Source: Jiulongibacter sediminis
Lineage (GTDB): Bacteria > Bacteroidota > Bacteroidia > Cytophagales > Spirosomataceae
Length of the DNA: 64,000 nucleotides
Direction: 5' to 3'
NCBI RefSeq assembly: GCF_001306455.1
Contig: NZ_LGTQ01000005.1
Coordinates: forward strand, 124,001 to 188,000
A program made the translations under genes and the position numbers. The notes below the pieces were generated by a model. That model was not told where the DNA came from, searched no databases, and saw nothing but the letters and a program-made list of their open reading frames with translations. Below, piece by piece: positions 25,950 to 34,917 of the stretch (positions are counted from its first letter, which is position 1; every line of letters begins with the position of its first letter).

Positions 25950-27515
25950 CTATTTTGCGTAGGCCACTGATCTCATCTCTCTTATGACCGTCACCTTAAT
26001 TTGACCAGGATACTGCATTTCTTTCTCAATTTTCTGAGAGATGTTATGCGATAGCATCCCAGCGGCCTCATCAGTGGTGTTTTCGGCATCCACAATAACC
26101 CTTAACTCTCTACCGGCCTGAATGGCGTAGCATTTTTCAACACCATCAAAATTTAAGGCCAGATCTTCAAGATCTTGAAGACGCTGCACGTATGAGTTCA
26201 TCATTTCGCGGCGAGCACCTGGTCTGGAACCGCTGATCGCATCGCAAACCTGAATAACCGGAGAAATCATGGCTGTCATCTCGATTTCATCATGGTGAGC
26301 ACCGATGGCGTTACATACATCAGGGTTCTCTTTGTATTTCTTAGCCAGTTCCATTCCAAGAATAGCGTGTGGCAGGTCAGATTCTTCCTGATACACTTTT
26401 CCGATATCATGTAGCAGACCGGCACGCTTGGCCAGCTTGACATTGAAGCCCATTTCTGCGGCCATGGTAGCACAAAGTTTTGCTACTTCTCTGGAGTGCT
26501 GAAGAAGGTTCTGACCATAAGATGATCTGAAACGCATACGGCCCACCATCTTAATCAGCTCAGGGTGGAGGCCGTGGATACCAAGATCAAGAACAGTTCG
26601 TTCTCCGATTTCGATAATCTCGTTATCGATTTCTTTTCGGGTTTTGTTAACTACTTCCTCAATTCTCGCCGGGTGAATACGTCCATCTTGAACCAATCTA
26701 TGAAGAGCCAGGCGGGTTACCTCTCTTCTAACCGGGTCAAAGCTTGAAATTACGATCGCTTCGGGAGTATCATCCACAATGATTTCAGCACCTGTGGCTG
26801 CTTCAAGAGCACGAATGTTACGGCCTTCTCTACCAATGATTTTACCCTTAATTTCGTCACTCTCAATATTGAAAACAGAAACACAGTTTTCAATGGCCTG
26901 CTCGGCAGCGGTTCTTTGAATCGTCTGAATGACGATTTTCTTAGCCTCTTTCGTCGCCGTCATTTTAGCTTCTTCGATACTGTTCTTGACATAAGAAGAA
27001 GCGTTAGATTCAGCTTCGGCTTTCAGGGCGTCCATCAGTTGCTCTTTAGCCTGTTCAGCCGACAATCCTGAGATTTTCTCCAGTTGAGATACCTGGTCAG
27101 CCAGCATTTTTTCGGCTTCCTCTTTTCGTTTGCTAGCAGCATCTAATTGAGAAGTGAGCTTTTGTTTGAGAGTGTTAAGTTCATTCTCCTCTCGTTTGTT
27201 CTTTTCCAGCAGTTGAGCAGCCTGATTTTGCATCTGCTTTACTTTCTGCTCGTTTTGGATAATGATATTTTTCTTTTTAGAAGTATCGTCTTCAAACTCA
27301 GATTTGAGTTTCAGGAAATGCTCTTTTGCCTCTAGTTTGCGGTCTCTTTTTATACTTTCGGCACGGTCATTAGCTTCTTTGAGTATTCTTTCTGCTTCTT
27401 TTTGTGCTTCCTGTTCGTGGTTTTGCACTTTCTTTTTCAGGAGCGACTGCCCCAGAAAATAGCCAATAGCCAATCCCGCGAGGATTCCTACAGCTAGCAT
27501 TACATATTCTGACAT
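25950..27515 (-). CDS. rny: Ribonuclease Y
   Basis: 521 residues, the standard length. One N-terminal membrane span (5-24), a long coiled coil (about 28-200), a KH RNA-binding domain with GxxG in [10 protein letters not shown] at 226-235, and an HD hydrolase domain with H340 and the HD pair at 369-370 (LLHDIGKV). It is a membrane-tethered endoribonuclease that starts mRNA decay. It is the last gene of the pheT / coiled-coil / zapA / rny run, 65 bp after zapA, and is followed by a clear terminator. Confidence 0.97.
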   Translation of the reverse strand: MSEYVMLAVGILAGLAIGYFLGQSLLKKKVQNHEQEAQKEAERILKEANDRAESIKRDRKLEAKEHFLKLKSEFEDDTSKKKNIIIQNEQKVKQMQNQAAQLLEKNKREENELNTLKQKLTSQLDAASKRKEEAEKMLADQVSQLEKISGLSAEQAKEQLMDALKAEAESNASSYVKNSIEEAKMTATKEAKKIVIQTIQRTAAEQAIENCVSVFNIESDEIKGKIIGREGRNIRALEAATGAEIIVDDTPEAIVISSFDPVRREVTRLALHRLVQDGRIHPARIEEVVNKTRKEIDNEIIEIGERTVLDLGIHGLHPELIKMVGRMRFRSSYGQNLLQHSREVAKLCATMAAEMGFNVKLAKRAGLLHDIGKVYQEESDLPHAILGMELAKKYKENPDVCNAIGAHHDEIEMTAMISPVIQVCDAISGSRPGARREMMNSYVQRLQDLEDLALNFDGVEKCYAIQAGRELRVIVDAENTTDEAAGMLSHNISQKIEKEMQYPGQIKVTVIREMRSVAYAK

Positions 27516-27580
27516 CGTTTTGTTTATTAAGTGATTTTGTCGGAATACTAATACGGGAGAAAAACGCTCAGTGGAGAGAA

Positions 27581-27868
27581 TTAAGAGTCCAAACGGCCAT
27601 TAATCTGCTGAAGCCGATCACTAATTTCATGCTGTAGCCTTTGGTAATTATCAAAAGCCTGCAAGGCATCTACCATGGCCTCTATGGCCACTGTGGTGAT
27701 CAAAACCTCCGAACTTGCTGAAGCTCCGTATTTGTTTTGAAGCTCAGCTAGTTTTTCGTTTATTTTAATGGCTGCTTCTCTAAAGAAAGGCTCGTCATTT
27801 TTGGCCACTATTAACGGGATGTTTTCACCGTTAACCTTGATATTGGCTTTGACTTTTTCTGCCTCCAT
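27581..27868 (-). CDS. zapA: Cell division protein ZapA
   Basis: 95 residues with the ZapA layout: a beta N-terminus ([30 protein letters not shown]) and a C-terminal coiled coil. ZapA crosslinks FtsZ filaments at the division site. The gene is 18 bp downstream of a coiled-coil gene and upstream of rny, a conserved Bacteroidota order. Confidence 0.88.
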   Translation of the reverse strand: MEAEKVKANIKVNGENIPLIVAKNDEPFFREAAIKINEKLAELQNKYGASASSEVLITTVAIEAMVDALQAFDNYQRLQHEISDRLQQINGRLDS

Positions 27869-27886
27869 GGTTAGAAAAGCGTTTAT

Positions 27887-28276
27887 TTATTTTTGTAACA
27901 GGCGAATGCATTCATCTATTTCGCCTATCATCATCTGGATCAATTCTCTTACGTCAATCTCACTTATCTCCTCACTATCAATATCCGATACAATCTTAGC
28001 AATTTTATTCTTAATAGTAAAATTTTGCTCTTCCAGAGCATCGAGGATCCGGGCTTTCTTTTCAGCCGAATCTTTATCTTTTTTGAGGACAGAAAGCTGA
28101 CGTTTCAACTTCTCTTTTTCCTCTTTTAAATTATCAATTTCAAATTTCAGGCCGCGATTTTCCTGTTCAAGCGTTTTTACAGAAGATATACGCTGCTCCA
28201 CCTTGCCGGCCACTTTCTCAAGACTGGCAAACATGCGGGCATTTTCTTGCTCAAAAGCAGCGTGTTTCTTTGCCAT
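27887..28276 (-). CDS. Coiled-coil protein between pheT and zapA
   Basis: 129 residues, mostly one long coiled coil (about 5-95) with heptads such as LEQENRGLKFEIDNLKEEKEKLKRQL. A C-terminal amphipathic region follows (ISEIDVRELIQMMIGEIDECIRLLQK). The start ATG shares one base with the pheT stop, so translation is coupled; zapA follows 18 bp later. Its shape and position suggest a ZapA partner, a possible functional counterpart of ZapB, but that is inference; no family name is recalled with confidence. Confidence 0.8.
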   Translation of the reverse strand: MAKKHAAFEQENARMFASLEKVAGKVEQRISSVKTLEQENRGLKFEIDNLKEEKEKLKRQLSVLKKDKDSAEKKARILDALEEQNFTIKNKIAKIVSDIDSEEISEIDVRELIQMMIGEIDECIRLLQK

Positions 28277-30699
28277 TATCTTCTGATTTCCGCTCCCAAG
28301 TCTGACTCAAAAACCTGTATAAGCCGGCTCATTGTTTTGTCAATGGCCTTGTCATTGAGTGTCTTGTTTGGATCTTGTAGAGTAAAGCTTACCGAGTATG
28401 ATTTTTTACCTGCACCAAGATTTTCTCCTTCGTAAATGTCGAAAACATTAACCCCTGTGAGCAATTTCCTTTCTGTTTGCTCGGCGACATTTTTAATCTG
28501 GTCAAAACCCACTTCTTTATTCAGCACCAGAGAGAGGTCTCTACGCACGGCCGGAAACTTAGGAATTTCAACAAAGCTAACTTCAGGAGTGTATTTCTTT
28601 AACGCATATTCCCAATCTACCTCTGCGTAGAAAACGTCCTGTTTAACTCCTGAATATTTAAGATGCGAACTTTTGACTTTTCCTGCCACGGCGATGATCT
28701 TATTATTCAGTTTATAGTTTATGCCATATTCAAAACGAGCTTCTACTGCTTCATCAGTGGTGAGACCATTTAATTTCATGCCTGCCAAAACTTTTGTCAA
28801 GGCATTTTTAAGGTCAAAGAACGTGGCCTTTGTGCTTTTCACCTGCCAGCTTTCGGCTTCGGCATTTCCTGTGATCCAGAGGCCTAGTACCTGTTTGTCG
28901 AAGTATTTTGTACCGTTTTCGTTGACCTTTTTACCGTAAACTCTTCCGAACTCATAGATTTTCAGGTCTTTGCTTCTTCTGTTAATGTTGTACGCCAGAG
29001 TTTGCAAGCCAGAGAACAGGAGGCTGTTTCTCATTACAGAGAGGTCTTCGGTTAACGGATTGAGAAGCTTAACCTGTGTTTCCTCTGCATCGCCTAAAAC
29101 GGCATTTTGAGAAGGCTTTACAATCGAAAGGTTTTGAACCTCAAAGAAACCGTTTCCGGCCAAAAGCTCCGAAACTTTGAGACGTTGTAAATCTGGTTCA
29201 ACTTTCGGGAAGTCTGATAGATAATCGGAAGAAAGGTTTTCACTCAATTCAATATTGTCAAAACCATAAATTCTTAAAATCTCTTCAACTACGTCTGCCT
29301 CCCGGGTCACATCAACACGATACGGAGGAACTGAGAGCGTGAGACCTTCTTCTGTTTGAGCCTCAACTGAAATATCAAGTTTTTGAAGAATGTCAATAAT
29401 CAAACCTTTTGGGAGTTGCTTGCCAAGTAATCGGTCAATGTTTTTGAATTTGACCTTGACCTCCTGGTTTTTGATTTCTACCGGATAATTCTCAAACAAC
29501 TCTTTGCAGAATTCACCACCTGCGAGTTCTTTCACTAGTAATGCTGCTGACTTAATGGCATAAGGAGGCATATTCGGATCAGTCCCTCTTTCATACCTGA
29601 AACTGGCGTCAGTCTTCAGGCTGTGACGGGTGGCTGTACCTCTGACCCAGTCAGGGTTGAAATAGGCAACTTCAAGGAAAACATTTGTCGTTTCTTCAGT
29701 TACCCCTGAATCCTCACCTCCAAAAACACCGGCAATTCCGATTGGTCCTTCTGCATCGCAAATGGCCAGGTCGTTCCCGTTTAATTCACGTTCAAGACCA
29801 TCCAGTGTTTTGATTTTGGTTCCTTTTTGAGGGGCCTTCACAATGATTTCCTGACCTCTTATTTTATCAGCATCAAAAATGTGCATCGGTTGTCCCAGAT
29901 AATGACAGATATAGTTACTGATATCAACCAGATTGTTAATACTGTTGACTCCGATTGTGCCCAGGAAGTCTTTCAGCCATTGCGGCGACTCTTTGACTAC
30001 AACTCCTCTGATTTCCAAACCACAAAAACGTGGACAAGCCTCCGTATTTTCTACCTTAAGTTTTATCGTATTTTCTGCAGTTCCGGTGCTGAAACTATCA
30101 ACGGCCGGTAAGGTGATCCCTTTGTTCGTAATAGCTCTGATATCTCTGGCCACACCAAAATGAGAGGCGGCGTCAGCTCTATTCGGAGTAAGACCTATTT
30201 CAATGCAGTAATCTGTTTTGAGATTGAAGTAGTCAGCTGCGGGTGTTCCATTTGGTTTATTGGTATCTAAAACCATGATACCAGCATGCGATTGGCCCAA
30301 GCCGATTTCATCTTCAGCACAAATCATCCCTTCAGAAACTTCACCTCTGATTTTCGATTTCTTGATCTGAAAAGAATCGCCCTCTGTTGGGTAAAGTGTT
30401 GTGCCTACAGTAGCTACAATCACTTTCTGACCTGCGGCCACATTTGGTGCTCCGCAAACGATACTCAGCAATTCGCCGCCCCCTACATCAACAGTGGTAC
30501 ACTTTAGTTTATCTGCATTTGGATGTGGTTCACAAGTTTTGACCTCTCCGATCACAAGCCCCGCTAGGCCACCTGGCACGGGCAAAACCTCATTCAGGCC
30601 TTCTACCTCAAGCCCGGTAGAAGTAAGAAGTGCGGAAAGCTCTTCAGGGTTTTGCGGAAAATCAATAAGGCTCTTTAGGGCGTTATAAGATATGAGCAT
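28276..30699 (-). CDS. pheT: Phenylalanyl-tRNA synthetase beta subunit
   Basis: 807 residues. An N-terminal EMAP/tRNA-binding domain (about 40-150: GLVIGEVKTCEPHPNADKLKCTTVDVG) is followed by the B3/B4 editing domain, B5 domain (about 410-480), the catalytic-like core and the C-terminal FDX-ACB domain (about 715-807, FPAVRRDLSLVLNKEVGFDQI). It forms the alpha2-beta2 enzyme with PheS, which is not in the window. It heads the run to rny. Confidence 0.97.
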   Translation of the reverse strand: MLISYNALKSLIDFPQNPEELSALLTSTGLEVEGLNEVLPVPGGLAGLVIGEVKTCEPHPNADKLKCTTVDVGGGELLSIVCGAPNVAAGQKVIVATVGTTLYPTEGDSFQIKKSKIRGEVSEGMICAEDEIGLGQSHAGIMVLDTNKPNGTPAADYFNLKTDYCIEIGLTPNRADAASHFGVARDIRAITNKGITLPAVDSFSTGTAENTIKLKVENTEACPRFCGLEIRGVVVKESPQWLKDFLGTIGVNSINNLVDISNYICHYLGQPMHIFDADKIRGQEIIVKAPQKGTKIKTLDGLERELNGNDLAICDAEGPIGIAGVFGGEDSGVTEETTNVFLEVAYFNPDWVRGTATRHSLKTDASFRYERGTDPNMPPYAIKSAALLVKELAGGEFCKELFENYPVEIKNQEVKVKFKNIDRLLGKQLPKGLIIDILQKLDISVEAQTEEGLTLSVPPYRVDVTREADVVEEILRIYGFDNIELSENLSSDYLSDFPKVEPDLQRLKVSELLAGNGFFEVQNLSIVKPSQNAVLGDAEETQVKLLNPLTEDLSVMRNSLLFSGLQTLAYNINRRSKDLKIYEFGRVYGKKVNENGTKYFDKQVLGLWITGNAEAESWQVKSTKATFFDLKNALTKVLAGMKLNGLTTDEAVEARFEYGINYKLNNKIIAVAGKVKSSHLKYSGVKQDVFYAEVDWEYALKKYTPEVSFVEIPKFPAVRRDLSLVLNKEVGFDQIKNVAEQTERKLLTGVNVFDIYEGENLGAGKKSYSVSFTLQDPNKTLNDKAIDKTMSRLIQVFESDLGAEIRR

Positions 30700-30732
30700 A
30701 CTACTTTACAGCGTCTGTTTTTATATAAACCG

Positions 30733-30740
30733 CAAAGATA
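30733..30740 (-). promoter_or_regulatory. -7 box of the pheT promoter
   Basis: Minus strand TATCTTTG (30733-30740), an exact TAnnTTTG box with the common TATCTTTGCG context, about 27 nt leader. The -33 TTG is not clear. Confidence 0.45.
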
Positions 30741-30752
30741 GAAAAACTCAGT

Positions 30753-31130
30753 TTAGCCGTTGGTTTTATCTTTTAATTCTTCAGCCTTTTCTTCTACAAA
30801 AGTCTTCATATCATCAAAGAGGAAAATCTTGCCGAAGGCTCCAATTCCCACAGTTTTATAATCGCCATTGATTTTTAACTGTGTTAATGAGCAGACTTTC
30901 AAGTCCTCAATACGCACATTGTTATTAAGATATTTTTCCATTGTATTCAAACCAATGGCTTCACCCAATAATGCACCGATTTTCTTAAGATCATCGCCAT
31001 CGATATCTTCATCAATCTCTTTGAGGTTTTCAACTTTCTCCTGAATGGCTTTCTGATGTTTCTCCAGAGGAGGATTAGTGAAGACGCCGATTAACGCGGC
31101 AATGGCCAGAATTAAAATAGTGTTACGCAT
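30753..31130 (-). CDS. DUF4359-like small exported/membrane protein
   Basis: 125 residues. A hydrophobic N-terminus (3-17, ILILAIAALIGVFTNPP) acts as signal or anchor, followed by a helical charged region and the beta part LKVCSLTQLKINGDYKTVGIGAFGKIFLFDD. The TNP motif after the hydrophobic segment and the GIGAFGKIF stretch fit DUF4359, a family of unknown role. A weak -7-like GATCTTTG lies upstream. The single cysteine (in VCSL) is unlikely to be a lipobox because of its position. Confidence 0.7.
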   Translation of the reverse strand: MRNTILILAIAALIGVFTNPPLEKHQKAIQEKVENLKEIDEDIDGDDLKKIGALLGEAIGLNTMEKYLNNNVRIEDLKVCSLTQLKINGDYKTVGIGAFGKIFLFDDMKTFVEEKAEELKDKTNG

Positions 31131-31315
31131 TTAAATAGCTTTGTATTCATTCTCAAACGCAAAGATCTTAAATTTATTGAAACAGTTAGTTCTAGCTCCT
31201 AAGGCGTGCTAAAGTTTTGAGCATACACTTTATGTTAGTTGTAGTCCTTTAAAGTTGATTCTGATTAATTTTCGTCGAATCTTCTAAAGCGGCGTTTCGA
31301 AGATAAAAAAGCATT

Positions 31316-31330
31316 GCTAAAATTCTTAGC
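31316..31330. promoter_or_regulatory. Dyad upstream of the recA promoter
   Basis: GCTAA-AATTC-TTAGC, a perfect 5-bp dyad about 48 bp before the predicted transcript start. It could be an operator; no SOS box type is recognised. Confidence 0.3.
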
Positions 31331-31363
31331 GGTTTATTGCTAGTAAAATTTGCTATGATACAA

Positions 31364-31371
31364 TATCTTTG
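31364..31371 (+). promoter_or_regulatory. -7 box of the recA promoter
   Basis: TATCTTTG, an exact TAnnTTTG box, 42 bp before the ATG. An upstream TTG (31337-31339) has a long 24-bp spacer. Confidence 0.45.
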
Positions 31372-31413
31372 TTCGCAGAAAAAACAATTCCCTAAAACGC
31401 TAACATTTTTACC

Positions 31414-32454
31414 ATGGCAGAAGAGAATAAAGAAAAACTAAAAATACTCCAGACAACCATCGACAAATTAGACAAGGCATTCGGAAAAGGAACCGTTATG
31501 CGTTTAAGTGATGCCAATGTTCAGGATGTACCTACTATATCAACCGGCTCGCTTGGCCTTGATCTGGCTCTTGGAGTAGGAGGTTTCCCTCGCGGAAGAA
31601 TCGTTGAAATTTACGGGCCTGAATCTTCGGGTAAAACCACTTTGGCGATGCACGCTATCGCTGAAGCTCAGAAAAAAGGTGGTATTGCGGCTATTGTTGA
31701 TGCTGAGCATGCCTTTGATCGTCTTTATGCCGAAAAACTTGGAATTGATACGGCAAACCTATTAATCTCTCAACCTGATTATGGTGAACAGGCTCTTGAA
31801 ATTGCCGAGCATTTGATCTCTTCAGGAGCAATTGATATTTGTGTGATTGACTCCGTTGCCGCACTTGTGCCGAAGGCAGAACTGGAAGGAGATATGGGTG
31901 ATAGTAAAATGGGTCTTCAGGCTCGTTTGATGTCACAGGCTTTGAGAAAATTAACTGGTACCATTAATAAAACAGGCTGTACTTGTATTTTCATCAACCA
32001 GCTTCGTGATAAAATCGGCGTTATGTTTGGCTCTCCGGAGACCACTACTGGCGGTAATGCCCTTAAGTTTTATGCTTCAGTTCGTCTGGATATTCGTCGA
32101 ATTGGTCAGATTAAGGATAGTAATGCAGAGGTGGTGGGTAACCGTACACGTGTAAAAGTTGTGAAAAACAAGGTGGCTCCTCCGTTTAAAGTCGTAGAGT
32201 TTGATATCATGTATGGCGAGGGTGTCTCCAAAGCTGGTGAGGTTCTTGATCTTGCTGTTGACCTTGATGTGGTTAAAAAATCTGGTTCCTGGTTCTCCTA
32301 TGGCGAAGATCGATTAGGTCAGGGTAGAGATTCAGTCAAGAATCTGATAAGAGATACACCGGAATTGATGGATGCTCTTGAGGCTAAAATCAAAGAAACG
32401 GTTTCCGGAAATTCAGATGCTCTTATGGAGAAAGAATTGCAGAAGGAAGATTAA
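31414..32454 (+). CDS. recA: Recombinase A
   Basis: 346 residues with the Walker A motif GPESSGKT at 68-75, Walker B around [22 protein letters not shown], loop L2 near [25 protein letters not shown], and a short acidic C-terminal tail. It forms DNA filaments for homologous recombination and SOS-type responses. It is a single-gene unit with promoter and a strong terminator. Confidence 0.98.
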   Translation: MAEENKEKLKILQTTIDKLDKAFGKGTVMRLSDANVQDVPTISTGSLGLDLALGVGGFPRGRIVEIYGPESSGKTTLAMHAIAEAQKKGGIAAIVDAEHAFDRLYAEKLGIDTANLLISQPDYGEQALEIAEHLISSGAIDICVIDSVAALVPKAELEGDMGDSKMGLQARLMSQALRKLTGTINKTGCTCIFINQLRDKIGVMFGSPETTTGGNALKFYASVRLDIRRIGQIKDSNAEVVGNRTRVKVVKNKVAPPFKVVEFDIMYGEGVSKAGEVLDLAVDLDVVKKSGSWFSYGEDRLGQGRDSVKNLIRDTPELMDALEAKIKETVSGNSDALMEKELQKED

Positions 32455-32477
32455 TATTTTGAATTTGATTACGTTTG

Positions 32478-32506
32478 AAGAGTGGGTTATGCCCACTCTT
32501 TTTTTT
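32478..32506 (+). terminator. Terminator of recA
   Basis: AAGAGTGGG (32478-32486), loop TTATG, CCCACTCTT (32492-32500), then six more T. It begins 24 bp after the recA stop and covers an in-frame GTG (32482) upstream of the next gene, arguing for the later ATG there. Confidence 0.9.
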
Positions 32507-32514
32507 GTTATCAC

Positions 32515-33552
32515 ATGAAGAAAGTTTTCCTTTCCACTTTAGGTTTATTCGTTGCGATTTTAACCATTTTCTACGCGGTGAACTTTAATGCCGTAAACTA
32601 CGGAATCAGTCAGTTGCGGGGGCAGTTGAACATTATTTTTAATACTGAACGCATCTCTGAGGTCATGGAAAATCCAAGCTTTCCTGACTCTCTGAAATCT
32701 AAGATTGAACTTATACAGGAGATAAAAAAGTTTACGGTTGATTCACTGGGTTTGAAACCTAGTGGAAGCTATGAAAGCTTTTATGATCAGAAGGGAGAAC
32801 CTATTCTTTGGGTGATCACGGCCTGCCCTCCATATAGTCTTGAGCCAAAAAAGTGGGAATTCCCCATTATTGGAGAGTTTGCCTATAAGGGACATTTTGA
32901 GAAGGCCAAGGTAGAGAAGGAAGTTAAAGAGTTAAAGAAAGAAGGTTATGATATCAGGGTAGGAGAGGTTTCAGCCTGGAGTACACTCGGTTATCTTGAT
33001 GATCCTATTTTAAGTTCTATGCTTACTAAATCGCCCGGAAATCTTGCTGCCTTGATTATTCATGAATTGACACACGGAACACTCTTTGTAAAAAACGATC
33101 TCGAGTTCAACGAAAACCTTGCTGATTTCGTAGGTGATGAGGGAGCCAAATTATTTCTCAAATCAAAGTATGGTGATAGCTCCTGGGTCTATCAGGATTA
33201 TGAGGAATCGAAGCAACTAAATGAGGCTTTTTCTCAGCATATGCTGTCAGGAGCCATAAGATTAGATAGCTTATTTCAAACCTTTACACCAGAAATGGAG
33301 TCTAATAATAAGAACCGATTGAAGTTCGACCTTATTGATAGTATAATGGTGGCGGCAGAAAAAATCTATCCGGCGGGGAGGGGCTTTACTTATCAGGGAC
33401 GGGGTACGGTGAATAACGCATCGTTTACTTCGTTCAAAACCTATCAGGCGAAGCAGTCGGAGTTTAAAGTAGAACTGGAATCAAAATTTAATCATAATTT
33501 TAAGGCTTATTTGGAGGAGCTGAAAAAGAAATACAGCAGTATCGGGAAATGA
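32515..33552 (+). CDS. Putative aminopeptidase (PF10023-type gluzincin)
   Basis: 345 residues from ATG 32515, chosen because the upstream GTG lies inside the recA terminator and because MKKVFLSTLGLFVAILTIFYAV makes a clean membrane anchor or signal. Zinc motif HELTH at 183-187, with the third ligand probably E200 in NENLADFVGDEGA. The upstream VGEVSAWSTLGYLDDPIL is also conserved in this family of predicted aminopeptidases. Substrate unknown; it likely acts in the periplasm. Its stop overlaps the DUF3108 start by 4 bp. Confidence 0.85.
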   Translation: MKKVFLSTLGLFVAILTIFYAVNFNAVNYGISQLRGQLNIIFNTERISEVMENPSFPDSLKSKIELIQEIKKFTVDSLGLKPSGSYESFYDQKGEPILWVITACPPYSLEPKKWEFPIIGEFAYKGHFEKAKVEKEVKELKKEGYDIRVGEVSAWSTLGYLDDPILSSMLTKSPGNLAALIIHELTHGTLFVKNDLEFNENLADFVGDEGAKLFLKSKYGDSSWVYQDYEESKQLNEAFSQHMLSGAIRLDSLFQTFTPEMESNNKNRLKFDLIDSIMVAAEKIYPAGRGFTYQGRGTVNNASFTSFKTYQAKQSEFKVELESKFNHNFKAYLEELKKKYSSIGK

Positions 33553-34334
33553 AGAAATCAGTATTTGTCATTTTAGGTTTATTTTTAACTGCCAGTGTTG
33601 GTTTTGTGGCTGATCGTTACCGATCAGTTGAAAATCATAGCTTTCAGGCCGGTGAAGAATACACTTACAAAGTGAAATACGGTTTTATCACAGTGGGGCA
33701 GGCTAATGTTCAGGTTCATGATAAGATTTTCAAAGTCAATAACAGACCTTGCTATCGGGTAAATGTTCTAGGTAAAACAGCCGGAATGGCAAGCCTTTGG
33801 AAGGTTTCAAACACCTATCGCTCCTACATTGACACCACAGCCATTATTCCTCATAAATTTATTTACAGTGCCCGGGAGAATAATTTTGCCCGCGACCAGA
33901 CCTTTACCTTTGATCACAATCGGAATGTTGTCAAAAAGGAAGAAAAAGAGAAAGTAGAGGTCTACAATGTTCCAAAGTATGTTCAGGACGTGGTTTCCGG
34001 TTATTACTATCTCAGAACTGTGGATTTTTCCGACATCGGCAAAGGGAAAACGGTAAAGGCCCCGATGTTTTTTGACGATGAGCTTTATAATATGTCAGTT
34101 AAATACGTAGGAGATGACTACGTAAAAACCCGCTTTGGTAAAATAAAAGTACTAAAACTTAATCCGGTTTTACCACCTAACAAACTTTTCCAAGGTGATG
34201 ATGCCATTCGTATTTTCGTTTCAGATGATGCCAATAGAGTTCCCATTCGCCTTGAAATTGATTTCTCTTTCGGGACAATTTCAATGGAAATGGTGGATTA
34301 TCACAATGTTAGAAATCAATTTGTCTGGTCTTAA
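33549..34334 (+). CDS. DUF3108 exported protein
   Basis: 261 residues with a signal peptide (1-19) and the DUF3108 beta-rich pattern: FQAGEEYTYKVKYGFITVGQANVQV, then FIYSARENNFARDQTFTFDHNRNVV and APMFFDDELYNMSVKYVG. Function unknown; the fold is related to lipoprotein-localisation-type barrels by family annotation. It overlaps the upstream peptidase gene by 4 bp (ATGA), and its stop overlaps the stop of the convergent YCII-like gene. Confidence 0.85.
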   Translation: MKKSVFVILGLFLTASVGFVADRYRSVENHSFQAGEEYTYKVKYGFITVGQANVQVHDKIFKVNNRPCYRVNVLGKTAGMASLWKVSNTYRSYIDTTAIIPHKFIYSARENNFARDQTFTFDHNRNVVKKEEKEKVEVYNVPKYVQDVVSGYYYLRTVDFSDIGKGKTVKAPMFFDDELYNMSVKYVGDDYVKTRFGKIKVLKLNPVLPPNKLFQGDDAIRIFVSDDANRVPIRLEIDFSFGTISMEMVDYHNVRNQFVWS

Positions 34335-34774
34335 ATATCCTTTTTAGTGACCATTTTAGAAAGTGGAAGCATAAGTTTCAAAGCTGCCGAACCATACCAT
34401 TTCTTTAATTCCATCACTAAGCTTCCGGCCTGAATAGCAGGATCAGTTTCTGTCAAAGCCTGAGCCTCTTCAATGCTATCTACATCAAAAATGTATATGC
34501 CTCTGAGATCATCTTCCGGGGAAGCAAAAAACGGGCCCGCCATTACAAGCTTACCCTCTTCAGCCAAACGGCCAATATTGTCTAAATGAGCTCGTTGTAA
34601 TCTGGCTGATTCTTCCTTTGATCTGTCTCGGTTAGGCCCTCTTTTCAAAAAAGCCATCACGTAGGTTCTCATACCGTACTCATCGGCTCCTACACTGTCT
34701 GCCAAAGATTGATCAAACTGGGCTTTAGCGGGAGCTACCAGAAGGATCAGAAAAAACAAAGAAAGGAGTTTCAT
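34331..34774 (-). CDS. Exported YCII-related protein
   Basis: 147 residues from ATG 34774, chosen over an upstream ATG at 34834 because MKLLSLFFLILLVAPAKAQ is then an N-terminal signal peptide. The mature part is a YCII domain: MRTYVMAFLKRGPNRDRSKEESARLQRAHLDNIGRLAEEGKLVMAGPF and GIYIFDVDSIEEAQALTETDPAIQAG. YCII domains resemble muconolactone isomerase and have a conserved His/Asp pair. Export of such a domain is common in Bacteroidota; the role is unknown. Confidence 0.85.
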   Translation of the reverse strand: MKLLSLFFLILLVAPAKAQFDQSLADSVGADEYGMRTYVMAFLKRGPNRDRSKEESARLQRAHLDNIGRLAEEGKLVMAGPFFASPEDDLRGIYIFDVDSIEEAQALTETDPAIQAGSLVMELKKWYGSAALKLMLPLSKMVTKKDI

Positions 34775-34917
34775 AGAATTCGAGTTTATTTCTATTGCAA
34801 AATGTAGAAAATGTTCGGCCTTCGCTGCATTCATCTCCTTTTTTGGCCTTGAAATCTAAGGATAGTTGGTCTGATTAATTGACTTATGTATCTTACCTAA
34901 AGTACAATTAAACCCTA

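Noticed and set aside
31131-31413. Riboswitch or SOS box in the recA leader
   Set aside because: No known aptamer pattern or LexA-type box seen; only a short dyad and a weak ATCTTC/GAAGAT repeat.
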